The notes under the pieces are model-generated. The model did not search any database, was not told the origin of the DNA, and worked only from the letters and a program-made list of their open reading frames with translations. The position numbers and the translations under genes were made by a program. A stretch of DNA of 64,000 nucleotides, from the NCBI RefSeq assembly GCF_014168535.1, contig NZ_CP060007.1, positions 4,960,001 to 5,024,000 of the forward strand, written 5' to 3'. The stretch is from Lacibacter sediminis. GTDB lineage: Bacteria; Bacteroidota; Bacteroidia; Chitinophagales; Chitinophagaceae. The first letter of the stretch is position 1. Each line of letters begins with the position of its first letter. This document shows, in pieces, positions 43,349 to 52,065 of this stretch.

Positions 43349-44602
43349 ATGTCCACAGCCTTTACACCCGTTCGTACAAGTGAACGTATCCATATTATGG
43401 ATGCCCTCCGTGGCATCGCCATTCTGGGCATTTTTATTGCCAACCTTGGCGCAGGTTTTTCGTTTTACGATTCTTCGATTAATAATGTTGGCCCCTACTT
43501 TCATAAGCTTGATCATACATTTCGTTTTTGGGAACATGTACTCATCGAAGGAAAATTTTATTCCATCTTCAGCTTACTGTTTGGTTGGGGTATGGCCTTG
43601 CAACTGAAACGGAGTGAAATAAATGGATTAACGCCTGTAAAATTTATGCGCAGGCGGTTGGGTTTTATGTTTCTGCTTGGTCTTGCACATTTACTGCTCT
43701 TGTGGACAGGTGATATTGTTTGCTTTTACTCCTTGATTGGTTTCGTGTTTTTATGGATGCGTAAGTGGAACGATCGGAAACTATTTATCACCGCCATTGT
43801 TTTGTTATGCTTACCTGTTCTTATTTACTTCCTGCGCATGAAATGGAATGTGTTGCTGGCACCCGCAGGTTTGTTGTATGGAACAGGCACAACAATTGAT
43901 TCGGCTTTAACCGGTTCAAAATCATTTGATGAGTTTTTGATCAATCTGAAAACAGAAAATTATTTTTTCCAGTTAAAAAGTCTAGTTGCCGGTGTGTTTT
44001 ACCGCTTTGGCGATCTAATTTTTCAAAGCCGCCCTTTAAAAGTGTTGGGTATGTTTATTCTTGGTTATTTGCTGGGACGTAATGATCGTTACAAAACCAT
44101 TCTTGCAAATAAACAATTGCTCTGGATGATCGCCGGCGGTGGTTTGCTCATTGGCTTACCTGCAAACTATCAGCTATCAAAACTGATGGAAACAGGGTTA
44201 TACTATCAATTGAAAATAGAAGGCGTTTATCAAAGTGTTGCTTATGCATTAGGCGTTGCGCCATTAGCATTGGCTTATGTTGCATTGTTCTTCTTATTTG
44301 CGCAAACTGCAGTTGGTAAAAAAGTTGTAAGCATACTTCAGCCTGTTGGTAAAATGGCATTTACAAATTACATCAGCCATTCAGTGATCGGCACCATTGT
44401 TTTTTACGGCGCAGGCTTTGGCCTTGCACGTGAGGTTGGCCCTGTTTACTATACTGCTTTTGCATTACTGGTGTTTATCAGCCAGATCATCTTAAGTACT
44501 ATCTGGTTAAAGTATTTCAATTACGGACCCATTGAATGGTTATGGCGAAGTGCAACATATAAAAAGTGGCAGCAGTTTAGAAAGAAATCCACAGCGAATT
44601 GA
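43349..44602 (+). CDS. DUF418 membrane protein
   Basis: I place the start at ATG 43349 (MSTAFTPVRTSERIHIMD); a TTG at 43307 is an alternative. The product has 417 residues and about ten membrane segments. The N-terminal RIHIMDALRGIAILGIFIAN is typical of the DUF418/HGSNAT-like acyltransferase superfamily, and the last third (LQPVGKMAFTNYISHSVIG) is the DUF418 domain. These proteins are thought to move acyl groups across the membrane, but no substrate is established. Confidence 0.85.
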   Translation: MSTAFTPVRTSERIHIMDALRGIAILGIFIANLGAGFSFYDSSINNVGPYFHKLDHTFRFWEHVLIEGKFYSIFSLLFGWGMALQLKRSEINGLTPVKFMRRRLGFMFLLGLAHLLLLWTGDIVCFYSLIGFVFLWMRKWNDRKLFITAIVLLCLPVLIYFLRMKWNVLLAPAGLLYGTGTTIDSALTGSKSFDEFLINLKTENYFFQLKSLVAGVFYRFGDLIFQSRPLKVLGMFILGYLLGRNDRYKTILANKQLLWMIAGGGLLIGLPANYQLSKLMETGLYYQLKIEGVYQSVAYALGVAPLALAYVALFFLFAQTAVGKKVVSILQPVGKMAFTNYISHSVIGTIVFYGAGFGLAREVGPVYYTAFALLVFISQIILSTIWLKYFNYGPIEWLWRSATYKKWQQFRKKSTAN

Positions 44603-44637
44603 GTCAGGAATCTTACAAACAGAATCGTCTTATATAG

Positions 44638-45552
44638 ATGGCTGAAGAAATAATGATAAACGAAAGTAATGAACAACAGTTGAACAATCCTTCAACTGAA
44701 CCTATTGTTCCTGCTGCTGAAACATCAGAGATCATAAATCCTACATCAGAAATAAAAGACATGGAAGTACATCATCATGCACATGCAGCTCATGGAAAGA
44801 AAAGCTGGAAAACCTATTTCTGGGAATTTCTCATGTTGTTCCTCGCCGTGTTTTGTGGTTTTTTAGCAGAGTACCAGTTAGAGCATAAAATTGAACGGGA
44901 CAGAGAAAAGGAATATGCAAAGGCTTTATATGATGAATTTTATGCTGATTCAATTGTATTTGCCAATAAAATATCCGGACGGCTGGGGAAAGAAAAAGAC
45001 TGTGATTATCTGGTGAGTTATATCAGAGACAGTTCATTAACAAATTTGCCCAGAGACTTTTACCCTGCCTACACTGTTGTTATGTACCTGATCACAAGCT
45101 ATACGTTTGAGCCGAAGGATGGTATTCTGAATCAGCTCAAAGGTTCAGGTTCTCTCAGGTATTTTAAAAGTGCATCACTACAAAAGTTGTTTGGAGAAAT
45201 TGCTGTTTACATCAATAATGTTCGTGACAGGAACGACCAGGAATACCAATTCTTCGCAAGCCCCATCAAGCAATTCAGTTTAAAACATTACGACTTTAAC
45301 TGGATGAATGAATTAAGAAAGACGGATGAAACAGGATATAACATGGCACTGATTGCCCGGTACCGTACAGGTAATACCAATATTAAAGCCGATATATTAA
45401 ATCTCGCCTCTTTTGACAGAAGTGAAGCAATTAATATGATCCTGTTTTATAAACAAATGCTTGTATCAACCCGAACTCTGGCGATGAAAGATTACATGAC
45501 AGCCAATCAAAAGCTATTGCAGGAGCTGCGTAAAGAATATCATCTTGAATAA
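44638..45552 (+). CDS. His-rich single-span membrane protein (paralogue of 63062-63997)
   Basis: The product has 304 residues. A cytoplasmic acidic N-terminus (residues 1-42) leads to MEVHHHAHAAHGKKSWKTYF (about 42-61), one membrane helix (WEFLMLFLAVFCGFLAEY), and a mainly helical periplasmic domain to the end. The N-terminal extension LNNPSTEPIVPAAETSEIIN is conserved in the paralogue at 63062, which supports this start rather than the internal Met of MEVHHH. I recognise it as a recurrent Bacteroidota family without known function. The His cluster beside the helix could bind metal. Confidence 0.78.
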   Translation: MAEEIMINESNEQQLNNPSTEPIVPAAETSEIINPTSEIKDMEVHHHAHAAHGKKSWKTYFWEFLMLFLAVFCGFLAEYQLEHKIERDREKEYAKALYDEFYADSIVFANKISGRLGKEKDCDYLVSYIRDSSLTNLPRDFYPAYTVVMYLITSYTFEPKDGILNQLKGSGSLRYFKSASLQKLFGEIAVYINNVRDRNDQEYQFFASPIKQFSLKHYDFNWMNELRKTDETGYNMALIARYRTGNTNIKADILNLASFDRSEAINMILFYKQMLVSTRTLAMKDYMTANQKLLQELRKEYHLE

Positions 45553-45559
45553 TGAACGT

Positions 45560-45646
45560 ATGAATAAACAACGCATCATCAGATTCATAGTTTATATGTT
45601 CATTGCTTTTGCATGTGCCTTTTTGTATCGATACCTGAAAAAGTAA
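45560..45646 (+). CDS. Candidate 28-residue single-span microprotein
   Basis: ATG at 45560 to TAA at 45644-45646 encodes a 28-residue peptide starting MNKQRIIRFIVYMFIAFAC and ending LYRYLKK. It has a basic start, one hydrophobic stretch of about 16 residues and a basic end, a plausible membrane microprotein. It starts 7 bp after the preceding stop codon, in the same direction. There is no homology evidence, so it remains a candidate. Confidence 0.4.
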   Translation: MNKQRIIRFIVYMFIAFACAFLYRYLKK

Positions 45647-45700
45647 AAGCTTTAGTTTTTATAGCAACCAAAACAAATTCATTATAGCTCAACATTCATT

Positions 45701-46894
45701 ATGCAACCAGCCCTCAATCTTAAACAAAAAAGAATAGAATCCATCGATCTTCTTCGTGGATTGGTCATGATCATTATGGCACTTGATCATGTCCGGGATT
45801 ATTTCCATGCCGGTGCTTTTATGTACGATCCACTCGACCTTGAAAAAACAACTCCCCTTTTATTTTTTACAAGATGGATCACGCATTTCTGTGCCCCTGT
45901 TTTTATTTTCCTCGCAGGCACTTCTGCATTCCTGACCGGTCAAAAAAAATCAAAAAAAGAGTTGTCTCTTTTTCTTTTAAAACGTGGTGCCTGGTTAATA
46001 CTGCTTGAATTAACGCTCATCAATTTTCTCTGGAATTTCGACCTGGCTTTTAATAATATTTATTTCATTGTTATCTGGACACTGGGCATCAGCATGATTT
46101 TTCTTGCTGCGTTCATTCATTTGCCAAATAAATTAATCCTGCTCATAGGGGTTGTATTAGTTGCAGGTCATAACCTGCTTGACCAGGTTCATGTGCCCGG
46201 TAACACATTCAAAGCATTTGGATGGTCTTTGTTGCACGATCAAATGTTTTTTACCTGGCAGGGCAAAAATATTCTTGTTGGCTACCCGGTTCTTCCATGG
46301 ATCGGGGTCATGGCTCTCGGTTATTGCTTTGGCAGGCTATTCACCACTGCATACAATCAACAGCAACGAAAAAAAATACTGCTGTTGATCGGCGGCTCTG
46401 CTGTAGCATTATTTATCATCATTCGGTTCATAAATGTATATGGCGATCCGGTGCCGTGGAGTCAGCAACCATCTCCGCTATACACATTCCTTTCATTCAT
46501 CAAAGCAAATAAATACCCGCCATCGTTGCTGTATATATTAATGACGCTTGGACCATCGATCCTGTTTCTTGCATTTACAGAAAATATACGCAATAGCATT
46601 TCAAGGTTTATTTCCATTTACGGAAGGGTGCCAATGTTCTATTATCTACTGCATATTTTCCTGGTTCACCTCCTGGCCATGCTGGCCGCAGGTTTATTTA
46701 CCCAACACAGCTGGAACGTATGGATATTAGAACAACCACTTTGGTTTGCAGAAGATTTAAAGGGTTATGGATTTTCGTTAAGTGTTGTGTACCTGGTTTG
46801 GTTTATTGTTGTGGTTGCACTTTATCCCCTATGCAAATGGTATGACCGATATAAAATCAATCATAAAGAAAAACGATGGCTGAGTTATTTATAA
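45701..46894 (+). CDS. HGSNAT/DUF1624-type membrane acyltransferase, copy A
   Basis: The product has 397 residues and about ten membrane helices. The N-terminal RIESIDLLRGLVMIIMALDH, then VRDYFH, is the heparan-alpha-glucosaminide N-acetyltransferase-like signature; the His of ALDH is the candidate acyl-carrying residue. FFTRWITHFCAPVFIFLAGT follows near 60. It is tandem to a close paralogue 27 bp downstream, and a third copy is decayed at 39924-40106. Probable role: transmembrane acetyl transfer to a periplasmic sugar; substrate unknown. Confidence 0.87.
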   Translation: MQPALNLKQKRIESIDLLRGLVMIIMALDHVRDYFHAGAFMYDPLDLEKTTPLLFFTRWITHFCAPVFIFLAGTSAFLTGQKKSKKELSLFLLKRGAWLILLELTLINFLWNFDLAFNNIYFIVIWTLGISMIFLAAFIHLPNKLILLIGVVLVAGHNLLDQVHVPGNTFKAFGWSLLHDQMFFTWQGKNILVGYPVLPWIGVMALGYCFGRLFTTAYNQQQRKKILLLIGGSAVALFIIIRFINVYGDPVPWSQQPSPLYTFLSFIKANKYPPSLLYILMTLGPSILFLAFTENIRNSISRFISIYGRVPMFYYLLHIFLVHLLAMLAAGLFTQHSWNVWILEQPLWFAEDLKGYGFSLSVVYLVWFIVVVALYPLCKWYDRYKINHKEKRWLSYL

Positions 46895-46921
46895 AATGCT
46901 GATTATAATCAAATAAACAAC

Positions 46922-48109
46922 ATGCAAACCGCAATAAACGTTAGCCAAAAACGCATTGAGTCGATCGACTTGCTTCGTGGCCTGGTCATGATCATTATGG
47001 CGTTGGATCATACACGTGATTTTTTTCACAGAGAAGCATTTACCGGCGATCCGCTAAATCCTGAAACAACTACGGCTGCACTTTATTTCACACGCTGGAT
47101 CACACATTTCTGTGCGCCCACATTTGTTTTTCTTTCAGGCGTTTCTGCCTGGCTGCAGAGCAAACGAAAAACAACAAAAGAGCTGAGTTGGTTCCTGATC
47201 ACACGTGGTCTTTGGCTGGTACTCATAGAAATAACTGTAATGACGTTTGGTGTATTAGGCGATATCTACTTCAGTACGGTTGTTCTCGCAACAATATGGT
47301 CCATTGGTATAAGTATGGTACTGCTGGGGCTTCTGATCTGGTTGCCCTTCCGGGCAATGCTGATCATTGGACTATTAATTGTTTTTGGTCATAACCTCCT
47401 CGATTTTGCGGAAGCAGAACGCAACGGTGCTGTGCCTGTATGGTGGAGTTTTTTGCATCGTCCCGCTTTTCTTCAATTGGGCAGCAATTTTACATTAGGC
47501 ATCATGTATCCTTTTCTTCCGTGGACAGGACTGATGATACTTGGTTATTGCTTTGGTAAACTTTTCAGCAACACCGAAACAGAACGCAGAAATAAATTAT
47601 TACTGTGGATGGGTGTTGCTGCCTTGGTATTATTTGTCATACTCCGTTCAATGAATGTGTATGGTGATTCACAACCCTGGACTACGCAAAAGACAGGGCT
47701 GCAAACATTCTTTTCATTTATGAACGTGCAAAAATATCCGCCATCTTTACTCTTTATGTGTGCAACAATTGGTGGTGCATTTATCTTCTTATCATTTGTA
47801 AAAAACACAAGCGGACGTTTTGCAAAATTCGCCATTGTGTTTGGCAGGGTTCCGCTGTTTTATTATATCGTACATTTTTATGTGCTCCATCTCATTTCAA
47901 TTATTCTGTTCCTGGCAAGAGGACATAGTGTAGCAGAAGGGATGAAGGTGCCTATTCCGTTTAAGTTCATTATACCGGGCGAAGGTTATAGTTTATGGAT
48001 CGTATATATTGTTTGGCTTTCGGTTGTAATTGCCTTGTATCCTTTATGTAAATGGTACGATCGCTATAAAACCAATCACAAAGAAAAGAAATGGCTGAGT
48101 TATTTATAA
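46922..48109 (+). CDS. HGSNAT/DUF1624-type membrane acyltransferase, copy B
   Basis: The product has 395 residues, clearly duplicated from copy A. IESIDLLRGLVMIIMALDH is identical, TRWITHFCAP is shared, and both end with CKWYDRYK(I/T)NHKEK(R/K)WLSYL. The middle helices (LGDIYFSTVVLATIWSIGIS) are more divergent, so the copies may differ in substrate. The start aligns with copy A at MQ(P/T)A. Membrane protein, about ten helices. Confidence 0.87.
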   Translation: MQTAINVSQKRIESIDLLRGLVMIIMALDHTRDFFHREAFTGDPLNPETTTAALYFTRWITHFCAPTFVFLSGVSAWLQSKRKTTKELSWFLITRGLWLVLIEITVMTFGVLGDIYFSTVVLATIWSIGISMVLLGLLIWLPFRAMLIIGLLIVFGHNLLDFAEAERNGAVPVWWSFLHRPAFLQLGSNFTLGIMYPFLPWTGLMILGYCFGKLFSNTETERRNKLLLWMGVAALVLFVILRSMNVYGDSQPWTTQKTGLQTFFSFMNVQKYPPSLLFMCATIGGAFIFLSFVKNTSGRFAKFAIVFGRVPLFYYIVHFYVLHLISIILFLARGHSVAEGMKVPIPFKFIIPGEGYSLWIVYIVWLSVVIALYPLCKWYDRYKTNHKEKKWLSYL

Positions 48110-48142
48110 CGACAGCTTTCAACATTACCCAAATCTGCTGCA

Positions 48143-48967
48143 ATGGAACTCATTAACAAACTACTCGCTATCAATCCCAATTATATCCTAATTGGATTAA
48201 TGGTGCTGTTTTATTCGCTTGAACAATTGCTCGGCAATCAGTTCACATTTACCAAAAGACCGCAACACCTGTTTCAAAACAGTCTATTTTATGCGGTGTT
48301 TTTTCTTCTGGGTATTCTCTGGTCCTGGGTTTCTGTTTCCAGTATTGAATGGCTGAACAATCACCAAGTCGGACTTTTTTATGTTGTTCAATTGCCACTT
48401 TGGTTAAAATTGTTTCTCGGCGTTGCGATGTTTGACCTGGTGAGTTACTGGTTCCACCGCTTGTCGCATGTAGTGCCATTCCTGTGGCGTTTTCATCGAG
48501 TGCACCACAGCGATACAACCATGGATGCTTCCACTAATTTTCGTGGTCATCCGTTAGAGAGTTTTCTTTGGTTTGGCAGCAGCAGTATTCTTGCTGCAGG
48601 CATTTTTGGTCTCGACCTTCTTACGCTTGGTTTGTATTTATTTATTACGATGATTTTCTTTGTACTGCAACACTCCAATCTTCGTTTTCCCAAATGGATC
48701 GATAAAAGTATTGGTTTAGTTATAACAACACCTAATATCCACAAAGTACACCACGAACAAGATCAGCATTATACCGATTCAAACTTCTCCGACATTTTTA
48801 TTGTATGGGACCGCCTCTTTGGTACATATAAACACAAACCTGTTGAGCACATCAAACTGGGTTTGAAAGAGTTTGATGAAGACAAAAAACAAACCTTCTG
48901 GTATTTAATGAAAAGTCCGTTCATCAATGTAAAACGGATCGGTTCTGATGAACTGAAAAGTAAGTAA
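48143..48967 (+). CDS. Sterol desaturase / fatty acid hydroxylase family protein
   Basis: The product has 274 residues with three or four N-terminal membrane helices and the di-iron histidine motifs of the family: H105-RLSH, HRVHH (near 120) and NIHKVHHEQDQHY (near 200). Members hydroxylate or desaturate lipids such as fatty acids, sterols or carotenoids at the membrane. The gene is 33 bp after the acyltransferase pair, suggesting that the cluster modifies a lipid or acylated surface molecule. Substrate not deducible. Confidence 0.88.
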   Translation: MELINKLLAINPNYILIGLMVLFYSLEQLLGNQFTFTKRPQHLFQNSLFYAVFFLLGILWSWVSVSSIEWLNNHQVGLFYVVQLPLWLKLFLGVAMFDLVSYWFHRLSHVVPFLWRFHRVHHSDTTMDASTNFRGHPLESFLWFGSSSILAAGIFGLDLLTLGLYLFITMIFFVLQHSNLRFPKWIDKSIGLVITTPNIHKVHHEQDQHYTDSNFSDIFIVWDRLFGTYKHKPVEHIKLGLKEFDEDKKQTFWYLMKSPFINVKRIGSDELKSK

Positions 48968-49009
48968 AAACAGTACCGTATAATTCATAAAAATTGTAAA
49001 TAAATTTAA

Positions 49010-50155
49010 ATGAAGAAAAAACTATTCCTCCTTTTACTTGCTTTGTATGCATTTACTATTCATGCACAGCAAACTTATTTTCCTGATGCTGACTGGCAAA
49101 CAAAGAAACCAGAGGAACTGAAGATGAATAAAGTTTGGCTCGATAGTGCTGTGAGCTTTGCCATGAAAAATGAAAACAAAGTTGAACGTGACTTGCGTAT
49201 TGCCAATATGAAATCGTATTCACGTGAACCCGGTTATAAAATGATTGGGCCCATGAAAGAAAGAGGCGGACCGGCAGGACTTGTGATCAAGAATGGTTAC
49301 ATCGTTGCACAGTGGGGCGATGTGAGTCGTGTTGATATGACTTTTAGTGTAACAAAAAGTTATCTCTCCACTGTTGCAGGTTTAGCAGTTGATAATGGAT
49401 TGATCAAAAACGTACATGATAAAGTGGGTCAATATGTGTGGGGCGAATTATTTGAAGGACCCCACAATTCAAAAGTTACCTGGGATCATTTGCTCACACA
49501 GTCGAGTGACTGGAGCGGTAGTTTGTTTGGGTTAGAGGATTGGGCCGATCGTCCACCAAGAGAAGGAACGATTGATGATTGGAAAAACCGCAAGCTGCTT
49601 GAACCGGGAACGAATTACGAATACAACGATGTGCGTGTAAATCTTCTTGCTTATTCTTTATTACAGGTTTGGCGCAAACCATTACCTGTTGTGTTCAAAG
49701 AAAAGATCATGGATCCCATTGGCGCATCCACTACATGGCGTTGGTTTGGCTATGAAAATTCGTTTGTAACAATGGATGGATTAACAGTTCAATCAGTTAG
49801 TGGTGGTGGTCATCATGGTGGCGGCATCTTCATCAACACACTTGATCATGCACGGTTTGGTTTGTTGTTTTTGCGAAACGGCAAATGGAAAAACCAGCAA
49901 CTGCTTTCAGAAAAATGGATCAACGCTGCTATTCAACCATCAACAGCTAATAAAAATTACGGTTACCTGTGGTGGATCAATACTGAACAGGGATGGAAAG
50001 GCATTTCAGCCATAGTATATTACGCAGCAGGTTATGGCGGTAACTATATCATTGTTGATAAAGAACATGACCTGGTTGTTGTTACACGATGGATGGACGA
50101 CAGTAAAATAGCAGAGATGCTTAGTCTCGTTATTAAATCAATTGAAGAAAAATAA
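49010..50155 (+). CDS. Exported serine hydrolase (class C beta-lactamase-like)
   Basis: The product has 381 residues with signal peptide MKKKLFLLLLALYAFTIHAQ. The nucleophile motif is S113-V-T-K116 (FSVTKSYLSTVAGLAVDNGL). The second motif reads YND (YEYNDVRVNLLAY) where YxN is usual. A third region, AAGYGGNYIIVD, is near the end. Such proteins are esterases, D-amino-acid peptidases or amidases in the periplasm. It heads the hydrolase-rich half of the cluster, 38 bp before the amino-acid permease. Confidence 0.85.
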   Translation: MKKKLFLLLLALYAFTIHAQQTYFPDADWQTKKPEELKMNKVWLDSAVSFAMKNENKVERDLRIANMKSYSREPGYKMIGPMKERGGPAGLVIKNGYIVAQWGDVSRVDMTFSVTKSYLSTVAGLAVDNGLIKNVHDKVGQYVWGELFEGPHNSKVTWDHLLTQSSDWSGSLFGLEDWADRPPREGTIDDWKNRKLLEPGTNYEYNDVRVNLLAYSLLQVWRKPLPVVFKEKIMDPIGASTTWRWFGYENSFVTMDGLTVQSVSGGGHHGGGIFINTLDHARFGLLFLRNGKWKNQQLLSEKWINAAIQPSTANKNYGYLWWINTEQGWKGISAIVYYAAGYGGNYIIVDKEHDLVVVTRWMDDSKIAEMLSLVIKSIEEK

Positions 50156-50193
50156 TTGCAGCATTAAACTCAAGTCACACTTAACCCAAACAC

Positions 50194-51537
50194 ATGAACC
50201 CTGTTGTTCAAAAAGAAAATCTAAAACGTGAAATCGGCGTACGGTCACTCACCTTAGCGATTGTAAACATCACAGCAGGTTCTGGCATTTTTGTTATTCC
50301 CGCCATTATTGCTGAAGACCTCGGCGCCGCTGCTATTCTTGGCTATCTTGTTTGCGGCGCACTTATTTTTTTAATTGCTCTTTGCTTTGCCGAACTGGGT
50401 TCTAAAACTTCTACCAGTGGAGGCGTTTACAGTTATATCGAAACGGCATTTGGTCCTTATGCCGGATTTTTAGCCAATAATATTTTTTGGATTGGCGGCT
50501 GCATTGTTGCAGATGCAGCTATTGCCAATGCATTAGTAGATACGTTGAAATATTTTTTTCCTGTATTAGGTACAAACGTTTACCGGGCTGTTTTTCTATG
50601 CCTTGTTTTCAGCATTATTGCATTGATCAATATCCGAAGTGTAAAGAACGGTGTGCGGTTAATTGAGTTTGCCACACTGGGAAAATTAATTCCAATGATC
50701 GGGTTGGTGATTGTGGGAGCAGGATTTATCTCGTCAGAAAACTTAGCATGGACGATCGATCCAAACTTCAGCAATATTGGTAACGCATCATTACTGTTGT
50801 TTTTTGCTTTTATAGGATTAGAAGGTCCGTTAAGCAATGGAGGCGAAATAAAAGATCCAAAACGCACCGTACCACTTGGAATATTTTTCGGTGTTACTGG
50901 CGTATTGATTTTATACATCTCCATTCAATTAGTAACACAAGGCGTACTCGGTTCAACAGTTACAGCTCATAAAGATGCTCCGCTTGCAGCAGTTGCTGAT
51001 ATTGCGTTTGGAAAATGGGGAGCCGCCATCATTATTGCAGCGAGTGCTCTTTCGATGCTGGGCGCATTGGGTGGAGAAATACTTTCCATTCCACGTATCC
51101 TGTTTGCAGGTGCAAGAGATGGCTTGATGCCAAAGCCATTGGCGAAAGTGCATCCACGTTTTTTAACACCGTATGTCGCTATAGCGTTTTATGCTTCGTT
51201 GGGTTTGATACTTGCCATCTCAGGCGGCTTTAAACAATTGGCTACGATTTCCAGTGCCGCTGTATTGATCATTTACCTTGGCGTTGTACTGTCTTCAGTA
51301 AAGCTCAGGAGAAAAGATACCATAACAACCGAAAAAACATTTCGTGTACCCGGTGGAATCATTGTTCCACTATTAGCTTCTGCCGGTATTATCTGGTTGC
51401 TATCGAATTTAACCAGGCCTGAGCTTATTGGCATTGGCCTGTTTATGATCGTATTCTCATTCGCATACGTCATTATGAAACAGGTAAAAAAGAAAAATCA
51501 AACGGGTAAAGAGACAAGTGATTTGAAAGACGAGTGA
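50194..51537 (+). CDS. APC superfamily amino-acid permease
   Basis: The product has 447 residues and twelve predicted membrane helices. The helix-1 substrate motif is NITAGSGIFVIPA (about 25-37), and GLEGPLSNGGEIKDPKRTVP in the helix 6 to loop region is typical of amino acid/polyamine transporters. It imports an amino acid or amine into the cytosol. Placed among exported peptidases and amidohydrolases, it may take up their product; that link is an inference from position. Confidence 0.9.
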   Translation: MNPVVQKENLKREIGVRSLTLAIVNITAGSGIFVIPAIIAEDLGAAAILGYLVCGALIFLIALCFAELGSKTSTSGGVYSYIETAFGPYAGFLANNIFWIGGCIVADAAIANALVDTLKYFFPVLGTNVYRAVFLCLVFSIIALINIRSVKNGVRLIEFATLGKLIPMIGLVIVGAGFISSENLAWTIDPNFSNIGNASLLLFFAFIGLEGPLSNGGEIKDPKRTVPLGIFFGVTGVLILYISIQLVTQGVLGSTVTAHKDAPLAAVADIAFGKWGAAIIIAASALSMLGALGGEILSIPRILFAGARDGLMPKPLAKVHPRFLTPYVAIAFYASLGLILAISGGFKQLATISSAAVLIIYLGVVLSSVKLRRKDTITTEKTFRVPGGIIVPLLASAGIIWLLSNLTRPELIGIGLFMIVFSFAYVIMKQVKKKNQTGKETSDLKDE

Positions 51538-51546
51538 ATACATTTT

Positions 51547-52023
51547 ATGAAAGCAAAGACAAAACAATTCCGCATGATACAAAAACTAAATCTCCTGCTT
51601 GTTTTATTACTTCTTTCAGTAATTACATCTGCTCAAAATAGTGCCAAAGAAGAAGATGCCGTACATCAAACCATTGTAAAACTGTTTGATGCTTTATCTA
51701 AACGTGACTCTGTAAGCCTGAAAGAAGTGAGTACCGCAGATATTACATTGTACGAATATGGCGGGGTGTGGACCATCGACACGCTGATTCTGAAAGCGAT
51801 TAAACTGAACACAGCAAAAGAGTTTGCACGTACAAACACATTTGACTTTATTCATACAACTGTAGACAACAAGATGGCATTGGTTAATTATCGTCTGCAA
51901 TCAATAATAACGAGAGATGGAAAAGAGGCAACATTAGAATGGCTGGAAACAGTAGTTCTGATAAAAGTAAAGAACCAATGGAAAGTAAAACATCTTCATT
52001 CAACGCTCCTTAAAAGAAGTTAA
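51547..52023 (+). CDS. Exported NTF2-like (SnoaL/DUF4440) protein
   Basis: The product has 158 residues; a start at 51574 (M10, MIQKLNLLLVLLLLSVITSA) would give a tighter signal peptide. The mature part shows the NTF2-like cone fold pattern: VHQTIVKLFDALSKRDSVSL, TVDNKMALVNYRLQSIITRD and NQWKVKHLHSTLL. These domains act as small binding or isomerase folds, with no catalytic residues certain here. It lies between the permease (9-bp gap) and an amidohydrolase. Confidence 0.82.
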   Translation: MKAKTKQFRMIQKLNLLLVLLLLSVITSAQNSAKEEDAVHQTIVKLFDALSKRDSVSLKEVSTADITLYEYGGVWTIDTLILKAIKLNTAKEFARTNTFDFIHTTVDNKMALVNYRLQSIITRDGKEATLEWLETVVLIKVKNQWKVKHLHSTLLKRS

Positions 52024-52065
52024 CATCAACAGCCCGTTTATCATACAATTTCTCAACGAACATTT

